Assembly (NCBI RefSeq): GCF_028554725.1
Contig: NC_071670.1
Coordinates: 32,358,001 to 32,422,000, forward strand
DNA length: 64,000 nt
Source: Zeugodacus cucurbitae
Taxonomy: Eukaryota > Arthropoda > Insecta > Diptera > Tephritidae
Direction of reading: 5' to 3'
Positions 12,384-23,878 of the stretch are shown here, one piece after another. Under the pieces are notes generated by a model that saw only the letters and a list, made by a program, of their open reading frames with translations, did not search any database and was not told the DNA's origin. The position numbers were made by a program, and so were the translations under genes. How positions within the stretch are numbered: the stretch's first letter is position 1; each line of letters opens with the position of its first letter.

Positions 12384-12790
12384 CTCTCAGTGTTTTCTCT
12401 TCGGTGAAGAGATAAGGCGGTGCGAGACTTTAGTATAAGTTTTTTATGTTGTTAGGTATTCGATTATATTTAGATAAAAATTAACAATATATAAACAAAA
12501 TTTATATTTACGTTAAGTAAGTGTGTGTGTGTGTGTGTGTGAATAAAATAATTAATGCCTGTATTTATGATTGTGAAAGTCAAGAAGATAGAATTGTTGA
12601 AGAACTGTAAGCAAAAATACTTATACATAAGTATTTACATTCAAATTTCGTTTCTGTTTAAGCACAATTATTCTTTTATTTCAGTTTTTTGTAATATGTA
12701 ATCATAAATAAACAATACAAATGAATGATTACTTAAAGCTATTTATGGTGTTATAAAATTTCTTCATAGGTTGGGAAGCGCTTTTCATGT
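12290..12790 (+). repeat. Duplicated flanking segment (copy 1 of 3)
   Basis: The run from AGAGATAAGGCGGTG through GTATTTATGATTGTGAAA to TTATTTATGGTGTTAT is shared in parts with 22195-22760 (AGAGATAAGGCAGTG, GTATTTATGATTGTGAAA, CATCATAGGTTGAGAAGC) and 32905-33095 (GTTGATTCAAGAACTG, TTATTTATGGTGTTATGAAA). It includes a (GT)n run and AATAAA. This is local segmental duplication that accompanied the peptide genes. Confidence 0.6.
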
Positions 12791-13300
12791 TAAAACGTAG
12801 TAGTAACACGTTGAAAAACATCCCTAAATACATACATATTACAGTATTATCAGCAAGACTTTGCGCAAACTTAACCCATGCTAGCTAAATATGCAAAGAT
12901 AGCATGAAGGTACTTAATAAATAGTAAAGTTTTCATAGAGCCTAGTCAGTATAGTCTAAGTTAATTTTTGGTCAAAATTTCCCGACAGTAACTGATTTCA
13001 TTTCTATTTATGTAACGATATTATGGTATAATAGTTTGGAGGATAAAAAGTATCTAATATAGCAGGCAAGCTGAAAAGTTTTTGAGAATGAGACACTTAT
13101 ATTCCAACTTTTCAATACCATTTTAGTTGTCACAGGCTTCATAGTAGGCACCAATAACATTGGTTCGACGACCATTCTCTTGAGATTTGAGAATAGTAAA
13201 AACATGTCTGAGGAAAATATCTCACTTCGCACAAAAACTTTGATTTACCTAAATTTTAACAAACGGTATGTTTCCAGTAAGTTCCTTTCGTATCATTAAA

Positions 13301-14718
13301 CATGTAAGGAAGTTCGGGTGTAACCGAAAATTTTATACTCTCGCAATTCATTGATGTAATTTTATAAAGACAACACAATTTTACCCATATATTCGGCATA
13401 AAGTTCAATAGAATAACGAATATCACCATAAATAGTATATGCGGACTGAGGTAATTCCTAAACCGTTTTCACCACCAAGATACAATGTATCGAAGACTAT
13501 ACGCTCACTTAATTTAATATTACTTATAATTAGGTATATGGGATCTGGGGGAAGTTATGACCCGATTTTTACCATTTCAGGTAAAGAGAGAAACTACTAT
13601 AAGAAAAAAATTCAGAGGGAATGAATTACATTAAAATACCTGAGGGATTTACCTATATTTTCGGCGAAAAATTACCCTTAGGCACTAAGTTCTTCATGTT
13701 CGATATCAGGGACCTTGAAAAGTCATGGTTCGATTTTGACAATTTTTCCACAAGTGATGTCACAGCTCAAATTCATTTTTTGTGTAAAGTTTTATGCCGC
13801 TATCTTCATTTGTTCCTAATGTATATATGTATTATAAAGTGAACGAAACAAAAGAATTCAAAACTGAGTTATATGGGAAGTAGACGTAGTTGTGAACCGT
13901 ATTCCACCCGTGTCATCAGGGTGTCAAAAAAGTGTTATATACCGAATTTCATTGAAATCGGTCGTATAGTTCTTGAGATATGGTTTTTGACCCATAAGTG
14001 GGCGACGCCACACCCATTTTCAATTTTGTAAGCTTTGCAGCTTTCTTCTGCCATTTCGTATGTAAAATTTGGTGCTTCTGACGTTTTTCGTTAGTGAGTT
14101 AACGCACTTTTAGTAATTTTCAACCTAACCTTTGTATGGGAGGTGGGCGTGGTTATTATCCTATTTCTTTCATTTTTGGACTGTATAAGGAAATGGCTAA
14201 AATAAACGACTGCAGAAAGTTTGGTTTATATAGCTTTATTGGTTTGCGAGTTATATACAAAAAACCTATTTGGGGCGGGGTCACGCCCACTTTTCAAAAA
14301 CAATTACATCCAAATGTGCCCCTCCCTAATGCGATCCTATGTTCCAAATTTCATTTTCATAACTTTATTTATGGCTTAGTTATAACACTGTATAAGTTTT
14401 CGGTTTCCTCCATTTTGTGGGCGTGGCAGTGGCAGTGGCCGATTCCGCCCATTTTCGAACTTAACCTTCTTATGGTGCCAAGGAATACGTGTTCCAAGTT
14501 TCATTAAGATATCTCAATTTTTACTCAAGTTACAGCTTGCACGGACGGACAGACGGACGGACAGACAGACATCTGGATTTGAACTTTACTCGTCACCCTG
14601 ATCACTTTGGTATATATAACCCTATATCTAACTCGTTTAGTTTTAGGTGTTACAAACAACAGTTATGTGGACAAAACTATAATACTCTCTTTAGAAACTT
14701 TTGTTGCGAGAGAATAAA
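13301..14718 (+). mobile_element. Rep-A dispersed repeat, near full-length copy
   Basis: The left end (CATGTAAGGAAGTTCGGGTG) has lost about ten bases between GGAAG and the hairpin. The body is close to the copies at 10441 and 29982. The right end has a GGACGGACAGACGGACGGAC tract near 14541, CCTGATCACTTTGG, TATATATAACCCTATATC, and finally TTGTTGCGAGAGAATAAAAA. Confidence 0.85.
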
Positions 14719-15131
14719 AATTGTATTGGCATAAAGCGATTGAACACATCATTACGTCAATGGTTTATACAGTACTCTCTGAGTGGACTTAATCATATGT
14801 AAGTATGTAAAGTAATTGGTGAAGTAATAAGGGTGTGGTGATATACATTTTACTTTACGCCTGGCGGCATGTGAAGCGCGCGGTTTTTATCGTAATTACG
14901 TCAGTATAGTATTTCTATACACTCATTGACCATAAAGTTATGAAATTTTGAATGGAACAGAAGTACGATTGTGGTTTAAGTAGAACAATAGTAACACATA
15001 TATTAAGAGAGAACTAAAGATCGATTCCACTGAACTGAGTCAATGAATATGAAAGACTAAAACCATTATTATGTAATTTCCAAGCTACCCAAAAATACTG
15101 AGAAATTTGACAGCTAGTAGTAGTTGTTCTC
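14719..15131. other. Short unique stretch between two Rep-A copies
   Basis: No gene is recognised. The block near 14851-14905 (CTGGCGGCATGTGAAGCGCG, then TAATTACG) resembles 35946-35995 next to another Rep-A copy. Confidence 0.4.
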
Positions 15132-16040
15132 GTTATACCCTCGCAACAAAAGTTGCTAAAGAGAGTATTATAGTTTGGTTCGCATAACGGTTGTTTGTAA
15201 CACCCAAAACTAAACGAGTTAGATATAGGGTTATATATACCAAAGTGATCAGGGTGAAGAGTGGAGTTCAAATCTGAATGTCTGTCTGTCCGTCCGTCTG
15301 TGCAAGCTGTAACTTGAGTAAAAATTAAGATGAAACTTGGCACACTTATTTCTTGGCACCATAGGAAGGTTGCTTTCGAAAATGCGCAAAATCGGACCAC
15401 TACCACGCCCACAAAATGGCGAAAACTCAAAACGCATAAAGTGCCATAACTAAGCCATTAATAAAGATATAGCTAGTTGGTATGAAGGATCGCACTATGA
15501 AGGGGCATATTTGGATGTTATTTTTTTGGGGAGGTGGGCGTCGCTTACTAATGGGTCAAAAACAATATCTCAAGAACTACTTGACCGATTTCAATGAAAC
15601 TTGGTTTGTAATAGTTTCCTTACATCTCAATGATATGTTGTGAAAATAGGCCAAATCGCTTAACAACCGCGCCTACTTCCTATACATCAGAACTTTGAAG
15701 ACTATCTGAATCGCTTACTTTACAATATATAAAATAAGCACTAGTGAAGATATCGGTGCAGAGCTTTGCACAAATACTATGTTTATGGTGTGGCAGCCCC
15801 ATTCTAAAAATCGCCGAAATCGGACCATAGGTTTTTAAGGCCCCATATATCGAACACGAGGGCCTCGGTGCTTCTAACCTAATATTATGGTTTCAAACTT
15901 TCAATGGACTTTACACAATATATATGACGAATATGTGGGTCAAATTTTGTATTATTAATATAAATAAAGTTAAATAAATAAATTGCGAGAGTATAAAATG
16001 TATCGTTACACCCGAACTTAGCCCTTCCTTACTTGTTTTA
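15132..16040 (-). mobile_element. Rep-A dispersed repeat, internally deleted copy
   Basis: Minus orientation: CTCGCAACAAAAGTTGCTAA, the CGGTTGTTTGTAACACCCAA block, GTCTGTCCGTCCGTCTG (about 15285-15300), and the terminal TTGCGAGAGTATAAAATG, TACACCCGAACTTAGCCC and TTCCTTACTTGTTTT. About 500 bases of the full element are missing in the middle. Confidence 0.85.
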
Positions 16041-16254
16041 ATAAACATTCATGCGGGAATAGCGAAATTTCCGAAAGCTATTGTCTGAGTCAATATCCGA
16101 ATGATGCATGGGAATTCGTGGAAAAATACCTTAATTTCGTGAAAATTTAATGCACTGATACATTCAGTAAAGATGCCCGAATAAAAAAATTTACTATATG
16201 TATTTATCGGACTTCTTCAAAAAATGTATTGGCGTATTTGAAGTGTCATCTGAA

Positions 16255-16316
16255 TAAAATTAAAAAAATAAATTGAGAGCGTATAAAATGTTCGGTTACA
16301 TCCGAACTTAGAATCA
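16255..16316 (-). mobile_element. Terminal fragment of Rep-A
   Basis: AATTGAGAGCGTATAAAATG followed by TTCGGTTACATCCGAACTTA is the Rep-A hairpin terminus alone. Confidence 0.7.
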
Positions 16317-16380
16317 AAGAGGAACACAAAAGACCACATCAAAGATAGGAACATATATTGGAACATTATTATTAGGTCTA

Positions 16381-17186
16381 CAACTTTGCTTCCGCTTTCC
16401 TTTTTTTCTAAATTTAAGGCTTTATTGTATAAAAACGGTTACAAAAATGTTGTTCAAAATATTGGCCGTCGTTAGCTACTATATTTGATCATCTTTCTGG
16501 CGAAAGAACAAGTATCAATCTAATTTTTGACTTCTTCATAAGAACTGTAGTGCTCGTTAACTAGACCGTGTGCCATCGATCGGAACAAGTGGTAGTCAGA
16601 TGGAGCAACGTCTGGAGAATACAGCGGGTGGGGTATGATCTCCCATTTTAGCGTCTCCAAATATTAGTTGACCACCTTTGCGACGTGAGGCCGAGCATTG
16701 TCATGCTGGAGAATGACTTTATCGTGTCTTTCCTTGTACTGTGGCCGTTTTTCTTTTAGTGCTCGGCTCAAACGCATCAATTGTGTTCGGTATCGATCTC
16801 CTGTGATGGTTTCACTTGGCTTTAGCAGCTCAAATGCAAAGCATGACTTGGCTTCATAATCACCATAGTTAAAACGTTAAAACCATTCGCGACATGTTCT
16901 TTCACTTAGGACAGCCTCACCTTACGTATCCAAAAGCATTCGATGAGCCTCAGCCGCACTTTTAATGGAATTAAAAAAGAAAAGCAAAATTTCCCGCAAA
17001 TGTCGAGAATTCGGCTCAAAAAGTGACATTTTCAGTTGAGAATAAGTTTGTGATGCAAACAGATCTCTACAAATATTTTGTTGGGTTAATGTTGACACAA
17101 ATGTCCAAGCTCGTTATAAAAATCGATTTAATCGACCAGTGCTTGACCCTAGAGACATCTATTGGAAAACGGCGGAAGCAAAGTTA
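16381..17186 (-). mobile_element. Internally deleted mariner-like element with transposase pseudogene
   Basis: Inverted termini AACTTTGCTTCCGC (16382-16395) and GCGGAAGCAAAGTT (17172-17185) bound the element. On the minus strand the transposase relic reads from MSLFEPNSRHLREIL (near 17030) through AEAHRMLLDT, GEAVLSERTCREWF, DKVILQHDNARPHVAKVV (near 16730-16680), YSPDVAPSDYHLFRSMAHGL and NEHYSSYEEVKN. HDNARPH and SDYHLF carry the second and third catalytic aspartates of the mariner DD34D triad. Stops interrupt it, and at about 806 bp it is shorter than the usual 1.3 kb, so it is inactive. Confidence 0.85.
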
Positions 17187-17194
17187 ATAACTAA

Positions 17195-17363
17195 TAACTA
17201 CACAAGAACTTGTGAAATTTGCTACTGCAAAAAATTTGACCCGAAATCAAAGCAACACTAATTTCATCTTACCCTACGGAAATACTTCATATAGACATTA
17301 CCGAAGTCGCAGGTGAAAAATATATATCCTGCATAGATGAATTTTCAAAATTTTTGAAGTTTT
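17195..17363 (+). pseudogene. LTR-retrotransposon integrase scrap
   Basis: Frames encode TCEICYCKKFD and then HIDITEV and CIDEFSKFLK (about 17293-17363). HIDI and D-x-FSK are the region around the first catalytic aspartate of the Ty3/gypsy integrase core. The two parts are in different frames and the sequence is cut off by the Rep-A copy at 17364. It is a fossil fragment of an LTR element. Confidence 0.6.
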
Positions 17364-17415
17364 TATACTTTCGCAATCGTCATAAAACTAAACGAGTTAG
17401 ATATAGGGTAATATA

Positions 17416-18319
17416 CAGTATCCGACAAAATTATGGATACCCCACCACATTTTATTCTTCGAAGGGTTCAACAAAAAAAAAAAATCACATACTATTGGTA
17501 GATACTATAAGCTAGCAAATAATAATGGTATGATATTTACCGTTAGCTTTTGTTTCACTTGCAGAATGAAGACTTTTTGAAAATTTACACACAACAAAAG
17601 TATGTATACCGAGGCAATATTTGCCATTTAAATAGCAAAATAGTTTAGTTTGGGGTTGCTGTAGCTACAATGGTCTAAACTGGTATTAATCGAAGGCAAA
17701 TGACGGGATAGTCCTACGGAGTGATGCTGAACACAAATGTAGAGCACTTATCACAAAAAATGGACTTGGAAGATACTTTATACACTAGCAGGATAATGAG
17801 CTCAAAAATACAAGTTGGGTTAGGAAGAATGTTTCGATCAAAAATCGACAAAGTTCCTACTATGACCTGCCCAAACCTCCGACTTAAATGTTATTAAGCA
17901 TTTATGGCAATATTTAAATAATAAGTTAGACCGATATTCTTGTCATCCCAGTAAATGAGACATTTTCAATAGATTGAAGAACTCCTGGGAAAACATACCA
18001 CAATCACTTTTTTGAACTTGGTAGATGGCATGTCTTAACGTCTTTTGGCTGTAATTAACGCTAAAGGTGGCAACACTAAATATTGAAGCTCTATTTATAA
18101 GCTAACCTTATAATACATGGGGGTATCCATACTTTTGTCGTTGTTAAATATTTGCCTTTTTTAGATGATCGAGTGTTTTGCAACAAATAGTTCAATATAC
18201 TATATATATACCCATAAGCAAAATAGAAAAACAATCAAATCGATAAATTTCACTGCTTAAAAGATATAATCATTTTGGTGTTAACATTCATAGGGTATAC
18301 ATAATTTTGTCGGACACTG
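17416..18319 (+). mobile_element. Degenerate Tc1-like transposon inserted in Rep-A
   Basis: The inverted termini CAGTATCCGACAAAATTATG (17416-) and CATAATTTTGTCGGACACTG (ending 18319) are flanked by TA on both sides, the Tc1/mariner target. Inside, plus-strand frames give QDNELKNTSWV (near 17790), a block homologous to PNLRLKC/IKHLWQYLNNKLDRYS (near 17870-17940) and SWENIPQSLF (near 17985-18015), which match the C-terminal half of a Tc1 transposase. The N-terminal half is missing and stops are present. Length is 904 bp. Confidence 0.85.
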
Positions 18320-18486
18320 TATATCAAAATGATCAGGGTGACGAGACGAGTCAAACTCCGAATGCCTGTCTGTTCGTCCGTCCGTCTGTCCTTGCAACGA
18401 TTACTTTAGTAAAAAATAGGATATCTTGACGAAACTTCCCATAAAACTCAATTTTGAGTTCCATCTCATTCCTCCACTATATGATA

Positions 18487-18904
18487 CAGTGGAACTTCTA
18501 TAAGTGTTAGATCTCCATAACTCGAACTTTTGAATTGGCAATCGAAGTCAAATTTCATGCAAATCGAACTTTTCGACCGAACTTTTGCTATCAAGGAACA
18601 ATTTTAAAGGAGTCCCTATATTCGTATGGAGACGAACCAAAAATATGATATTACACTTATAGATTTCATAAATCGTGTAACAAAGGCATGAGGTACAGAC
18701 GTCAAGAGCCAAACAATAGCAAAGTGCAACAAACAAAATTACAAAAACCATGTATGTACATAAAACATTATGCGAAGTAAATAAATAAAACTGTGTAAAT
18801 CTATATTTTACAGCTTTTTGAAAAATTTTAAGTTTTAATGAAAATTCTATAATTAGAAGTTTTTTTTGTGGATTATGGTGATTTGAGTTAGAGAAGTTCC
18901 ACTG
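18487..18904. mobile_element. Pogo-like MITE (Rep-B), complete
   Basis: Termini CAGTGGAACTTCTATAA and GTTAGAGAAGTTCCACTG are inverted repeats, flanked by TA on both sides. The 418-bp body is homologous to 20817-21237, including AACAAAGGCATGAG and AAGACGTCAAGAGCCAAA on one strand. TIR form and TA target fit pogo/Tigger-derived MITEs. It is inserted into Rep-A. Confidence 0.85.
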
Positions 18905-19383
18905 TACATATACATAAGGAACCAATGAAGATAGCGGAATAAAACTTCACACAAATACTGTATGTGATCTGTGGCATCACTTGTGAAAAAATTGTCGAAA
19001 TCGTACTATAACTTTTCAACGCCCCCGATATCGAATATGAAGAACTCAGTGCCTTAGGGTAATTTTTCACCGAAAATATCGGTAAATCTTTCAGTTATTT
19101 TAAATTAATTCAGAGAATATTTGTTTCTCCTAATTGTGTGTCTCTGTTCCAAAAATGGTTAAACTCGAGAGAACATCCCCTAGTTCTCATATACCGAATT
19201 ATAGGTTTTACAAAAATACGATGGGCTTAATAGCTTATAAATCGGTTAATATGTGAAATATCTTAGCGAAACTAAGGGAATTATTAACACCGCCGTAGAT
19301 AGATACAATAATACGATTCATTTATCGTCAAAGACAAAATTTACCGACATTTCTTACACATATTTTCAAGCAATTTAAACTAA

Positions 19384-20216
19384 AACAAGTAAGGAAAGGC
19401 TAAGTTCGGGTGCCACCGAACATTTTATAATTTATTTAGAGATTTACCTATGTTTTCGGTGAAAAATTATCCTTAAGCCCTTCATGTTTGATATCAGGGG
19501 CCTTGAAAAGTCATGGTCCGATTTTGACAATTTTTCCTCAAGTGATGTCACAGCTCAAATACAGTATTTGTGTGAAGTTTTATTCCGCTATCTTCATTGG
19601 TTCCTACTGTATATATGTATTATAAAGTGAACGAATCAAAAGAATTCAAAATTGAGTTATATGGGAAGTCTCCATTTTCCACACGTGTCATCAGGGTGCC
19701 AAGAAAATATTATATACCGAATTTCATTCTAATCTGTCGAGTAGTTCCTGAGATATGGTATTTGACCCATAAGTGGGCGACGCCACGCCCATTTTCCATT
19801 TTGTAAAACAATCTCAGCGCAGCTTCCTTCTGCCATTTCTTATGTAAAATTTGGTGTTTCTGATTGAAAAATTACATTCAAATGTGCACCTCTCTAATGC
19901 GATCCTATGTTCCAAATTATCGCTATTTTGTGGGCGTGGCAGTGGTCCGATTCCGCCCATTTTCGAACTTAACCTTCTTATGGTGCCAAGGGATACGTGT
20001 TCCAAGTTTCATTAAGATATCTCAATTTTTACTCAAGTTACAGCTTGCACGGACGGACAGACAGACATCCGGATTTGAACTTTTCTCGTCAGCCTGATCA
20101 TTTTGATATATATAACCCTATATGTAACTCGTTTAGTTTTAGGACTTACAAACAACCGTTATGTGGACAAAACTATAATACTCTCTTTAGCAACTTTTGT
20201 TGCGAGAGTATAAAGA
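19384..20216 (+). mobile_element. Rep-A dispersed repeat, internally deleted copy
   Basis: It starts ACAAGTAAGGAAAGGCTAAG with a hairpin variant (TTCGGGTGCCACCGAA) and lacks the usual block after it. It retains a GGACGGACAGACAGACATCC tract (about 20051-20070), CCTGATCATTTTG, CAACCGTTATGTGGACAAAA and TTGTTGCGAGAGTATAAAG. Confidence 0.85.
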
Positions 20217-20816
20217 TATTAAGCTATATTTACACTAAATTCACCAACTTCACCTGACGAACGTCAAAAAATTAAATCACATCTCAATCAAGAATATCAG
20301 GTCTATAAGTTACTGTCTTTTAGCATTATTTCTTAGGCTAGTATTCTTTATAATATAATACTTTATATATTACCCCAGGTCAGTACACCGCCAACATTTA
20401 AATTTTTTTTTCAGCAATAACAAACTCCCGTCTGTTCGCGAACGGAAGTGCTCGCGATAAAGATAAATAAATACACTAACTTACACTATAAGCAAAAATA
20501 TTGTATAATAAAAAGTATATTTTAACAAAATATTTAAGATCAGTTGTATCCAAGCATTAAAACTGCCTTTTATATTACATTTGCCGCTGCAACCGGTAAC
20601 TTACACATACACATACAGTTTTGCTCGTCACTGTATTTGTATATACAAATTTATAAGCCTCAACGTGCTCGGCTTGGATTTTTCTCGATGCACATGAGCC
20701 AAACACATACATGTTATACATAGTTATGAGAATTTTCATGAGTACACACACAGGGTTTGCATCAGTATGCACACACGTTTATGGTAAAAACTAACCACAA
20801 TATCTCAAAGAACTTA

Positions 20817-21237
20817 CAGTTGAACTTCCATAACACGAACTTCAATAACTCGACTTTTTGAATTGGCAAAGGAAGTCAAATTTCATACAAACTTCCTTCC
20901 ATAAGTCAAACTTTTCGTCCAGGGTATAATACAAAAACTAAAATTTTACTATCGAGACTGATTTGTAAAAGAGTCTCTGTGGAATAAATAAAAATATGGA
21001 TTGCATATATAATGTAACAAAGGCATGAGATAAAGACGTCAAGAGCCAAATAATAGCAAAGTGCAACAAACAAAACTACAAAAACCATGTTTTAACGTAT
21101 GTACATAAAAAATTATGCGAAGTAAATAAATAAAACTGTTTATAAATCTGTATTTTACAGTGTTTTAAAATATTTGTGTTTTATAGAAAATTCTATAACT
21201 CGAAGTTATGGTGATTCGAGTTAGGGAAGTTCAACTG
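20817..21237. mobile_element. Pogo-like MITE (Rep-B), complete, in the promoter of a peptide gene
   Basis: CAGTTGAACTTCCATAAC at the left and GTTAGGGAAGTTCAACTG at the right are inverted termini, with TA on both flanks (20815-20816 and 21238-21239). The 421-bp body matches 18487-18904. It ends 65 bases before the predicted transcription start of the 21401 gene. Confidence 0.88.
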
Positions 21238-21278
21238 TATTTTCTGTTTTGGTGCACAAGTGCGTCGCCGTGCGCAGC

Positions 21279-21307
21279 TGTAAAAAGCAACAGCAACAGA
21301 TTCAGTC
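21279..21307 (+). promoter_or_regulatory. Core promoter of the 21401 peptide gene
   Basis: The initiator TTCAGTCGTTAGC (TCAGTC 21302-21307) is shared with the paralogue at 37733 (TTCAGTCATTAGC, 37626-37638). A poor TATA-like TGTAAAAAG starts 25 bases upstream of the start-site A. The 5' leader is about 97 bases. Confidence 0.55.
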
Positions 21308-21400
21308 GTTAGCAAGACATCCATTGAGGAGGTTCAAATCTAAAACTGATTTTAAGTGCTTCTCAATAATATTCTCTAAATAATATTTTACTGCCGGAAA

Positions 21401-21619
21401 ATGAAGCGTTTGAAGATTACGTTGCTGTTGATCGCCTTACTTTCGATCATTGCTTGCAGTGCCTTTTTCGAACCCGACATCGTAATAAAAGCTGCACCAA
21501 ATAAAATGGCTTCATGGAGACAAGTGCGAGGGGGCGCACACAGGAAAAATGGCAAACAAATACTTTGCGATCTTCTAGGAGAACGGTGGACGAAATCTAT
21601 CAAGTGTGGCCGCAAATAA
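21401..21619 (+). CDS. Short secreted basic peptide (family B, copy 1)
   Basis: The frame encodes 72 residues. A signal peptide (ITLLLIALLSIIACSA) is followed by FFEPDIVIKAAPNKMASW, then RGGAHRKNGKQ, and a tail with two cysteines, LCDLLGERWTKSIKCGRK. The mature part is strongly basic, about 50 residues, and could form a single disulfide. The paralogues at 32524 and 37733 share the same start, signal peptide and IV-AAPN-SWRQ-RGG-HRKNGK core, which sets the start codon. No known family is recognised. The pattern (small, basic, secreted, duplicated) fits an effector such as an antimicrobial, venom-like or reproductive peptide. AATAAA signals follow at 21756 and 21775. Confidence 0.75.
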   Translation: MKRLKITLLLIALLSIIACSAFFEPDIVIKAAPNKMASWRQVRGGAHRKNGKQILCDLLGERWTKSIKCGRK

Positions 21620-21945
21620 TTTACAGTCTGGTTAGTGTGTGTCATACCCGCAGCTCAAGGAAATTAGGAAAATGGCATTTGGTTAAGATAATCAAGTTGA
21701 CGTGAATTATTTATAATTATCGTGTTTAAGATATTTATTGACAAATGTTAGATGTAATAAATCAAATCTGGAAAAATAAAAATCCTTAATTTGTGAAATC
21801 AACATAAATGCTGTTTAAAATTTTTATATAATCTACATACTTATTTGTGTATATATGTATCTAGTGAGGTTTACTTTTCTTTTAGTAATTAAGCGTAACT
21901 AAAATGACGAGCCTTTCTGGCTATATCTAGCATGTATGTATATAC

Positions 21946-22188
21946 ATTAGGGTGGCCCTTATTTTCCAAAGAATTCCGATTCTCGATCGCATCCCCTAGA
22001 AATATGCGAATAGCCCAAAAACTAGTATATACGAAGTTTTGGGTCAATCAAAAAAGGTTTAGAGGTTGCGTAAAGAGCTTGAAATCCTGAAAAATTAAGA
22101 ATTTTTGCCATTTTTATGTCTCAGACTTCCATATTTCAAAGTCACAGAAACTTTTTTTTATCCTCCATACAACTAAGGCCACCCTAAT
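21946..22188. mobile_element. Short MITE with ATTAGGGTGGCC termini
   Basis: The left end ATTAGGGTGGCCCTTA and the right end TAAGGCCACCCTAAT are inverted repeats around 243 bp of non-coding DNA. It lies downstream of the 21401 gene. Confidence 0.8.
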
Positions 22189-22194
22189 GTACAT

Positions 22195-22760
22195 ATGTAT
22201 TTCAGTGTGTATGAAATCGAGTTTCATCGGTTGGTACTGGCAACCGCCTAAGCTCTGAGGCCGCTTTGTGAAATGTTTTCTCCGCGGAAGAGATAAGGCA
22301 GTGTGAATCTTTAGTATGCACTTTTTGTTACTTGGTATGTATGTAGATATAAATTAACAATATAAACACAGTATGTTGGTGTCTTTGTGTGTGCATAAAA
22401 TAATTATTGTTTGTATTTATGATTGTGAAATTTTAGTAGAATTATAAAAATATATATCGTTGATTCAAGAATTTTAAGCAAAGAAGCATGTTAAATAGGA
22501 CTAACCAATGTGCAACAACGAATAATTGCGTGTGCGAAACAGCATTAATATAAGAGTACAAAGAAAATACAAGCAAACGCAATACAAATACAATTGTTAA
22601 CTGCATTGAGGTGAATGACTTCAAATTCTTAACCTTAAATATTAGGCAAATAAAAATAAAGGGAAGTGGCTAAAAATATATAGGAACGTATGAACGAAGT
22701 ATGTAGGGGTACGCAATCGGTGACACAACAATTACATCATAGGTTGAGAAGCTCGTTTTA
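22195..22760 (+). repeat. Duplicated flanking segment (copy 2 of 3)
   Basis: It aligns with 12290-12790 from AGCTCTGAGGCC through AGAGATAAGGCAGTGTGAA, GTATTTATGATTGTGAAA and CATCATAGGTTGAGAAGC. No coding frame is conserved between the copies. Confidence 0.6.
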
Positions 22761-22793
22761 AGATCAGGGCGGTGTTAAAATTCAGTCTTTTTA

Positions 22794-23358
22794 TACTCTT
22801 GCAAAATGTTGCATAGAGTATAATAGTTTTGTTCACATAACGGTTGTTTTTAAATCCAAAAACAAAACGAATTAGATATGGGATTATATACATCAAAGTG
22901 GTCAGAGTGACGAATAGATTTGAAATCCGGATGTCCGTGCAAGTTGTAACTTATGTAGAAATGGAGATATCTTGATGAAACTTTTGAGAAATCATTATTC
23001 ATAGTATATGGAGACTGGGATAAATCCTGGACTGATTTCAAATATTTAGCACAATTTTGAAATCCAACTTATTCGCTAACTTTACAAGATATAAGTTAAG
23101 TGTGGCATAGCACGTATAAAAATTGCAAACAAACATTAGACCCTCAGTGCTTGAAGATTTGTTTCTACTAGTTTGCATCTGTGCCCAAAATGGACGAAAT
23201 CGGATCAATACTTCCTCTAGACCCATATACCTCATATACGGATTTTCAAAGTCCCGGTGGTCTGCTTTGTCATAATAGAATTATATATGTACATAAATAA
23301 ATTGCGAAGGTATAAAATGTTCGGTTACACCCGAACGTACCCCTTAATTACTTGTTGT
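22794..23358 (-). mobile_element. Rep-A dispersed repeat, deleted copy
   Basis: TTATACTCTTGCAAAATGTTGC is followed by the AACGGTTGTTTTTAAATCC block, then the end signature ATTGCGAAGGTATAAAATG, TTCGGTTACACCCGAA and TTAATTACTTGTTG. The GTCCG tract is reduced to one unit. Confidence 0.75.
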
Positions 23359-23394
23359 ATACAAAAGTTCATAAACGAGCAACACATTCTTTTG

Positions 23395-23878
23395 ATGTTA
23401 TTCGATTTATCATTTTACAATATATAAATTAAGAACCGTGAAGTCATTGGAATGAAGAATTGGTCTTACACTACAGTGGAAGTGCGACATCGCTCATCTA
23501 AAAGTTGTCTAAGTCCTCTCGGTGGCTAATTTTTTACTGAAAAAAAAAAACAGTAAATCTCTTAGATATTCTATATAAATTCATATGATACTATTGTATA
23601 CCCTACAATAGTGAGCCTCTGTGCCAAAATATGGGTAATATCCCCTTATCTTATATATAGTGTGGTTTAGTGGCGAAAATTAGTGAATTCGGTCCCGTAA
23701 TTACGCCAGCCTTCATATAATATACACACTTATATATATATATATATATATATTGATGTTCGTTATTCTTATGTACTTTAACCCCAATATATGGGGAAAA
23801 TTATGTGGCCGACCTTAATAAAATTAATAATATACTATAATGTACGGTTATACCCGAACTAAGCCTTTTCTTATACTA
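23395..23878 (-). mobile_element. Rep-A dispersed repeat, 5'-less partial copy
   Basis: It ends TGTACGGTTATACCCGAACT followed by AAGCCTTTTCTTATACTA, the Rep-A terminus in minus orientation. The internal ATATTCTATATAAATTCA and CAAAATATGGGTAATATCC blocks match other copies. A long TA microsatellite (23728-23753) interrupts it. The left boundary is uncertain. Confidence 0.6.

Larger units (their letters stand above)
17364..19300 (-). mobile_element. Rep-A dispersed repeat split by two nested insertions
   Basis: The Rep-A segments are 17364-17415, 18320-18486 and 18905-about 19300, all in minus orientation. The first holds TTATACTTTCGCAA and the AACGAGTTAGATATAGGGTA block. The second resumes at TATCAAAATGATCAGGGTGA with a GTCCGTCCGTCTGTCC tract. 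The third carries the AACCAATGAAGATAGCGGAA and CTCAGTGCCTTAGGGTAA blocks. A Tc1-like element and a pogo-like MITE interrupt it. The far end lacks the hairpin signature and is approximate. Confidence 0.8.

Noticed and set aside
14489..14734. Recurrent frame with RTDG-QTDR-HPDHFGIYNPISNS seen in many places
   Set aside because: It is the translation of the Rep-A right end; frames differ between copies, depend on the GACGGACA tract, and lack starts or domains.
18548..18925. 125-residue minus frame
   Set aside because: It lies inside the pogo-like MITE and partly repeats at 20906-21088; it is repeat DNA, not a gene.
21322..21340. GGTTCAAATC as a tRNA B-box
   Set aside because: It is in the leader of a peptide gene, recurs at 37659, and no cloverleaf can be drawn.
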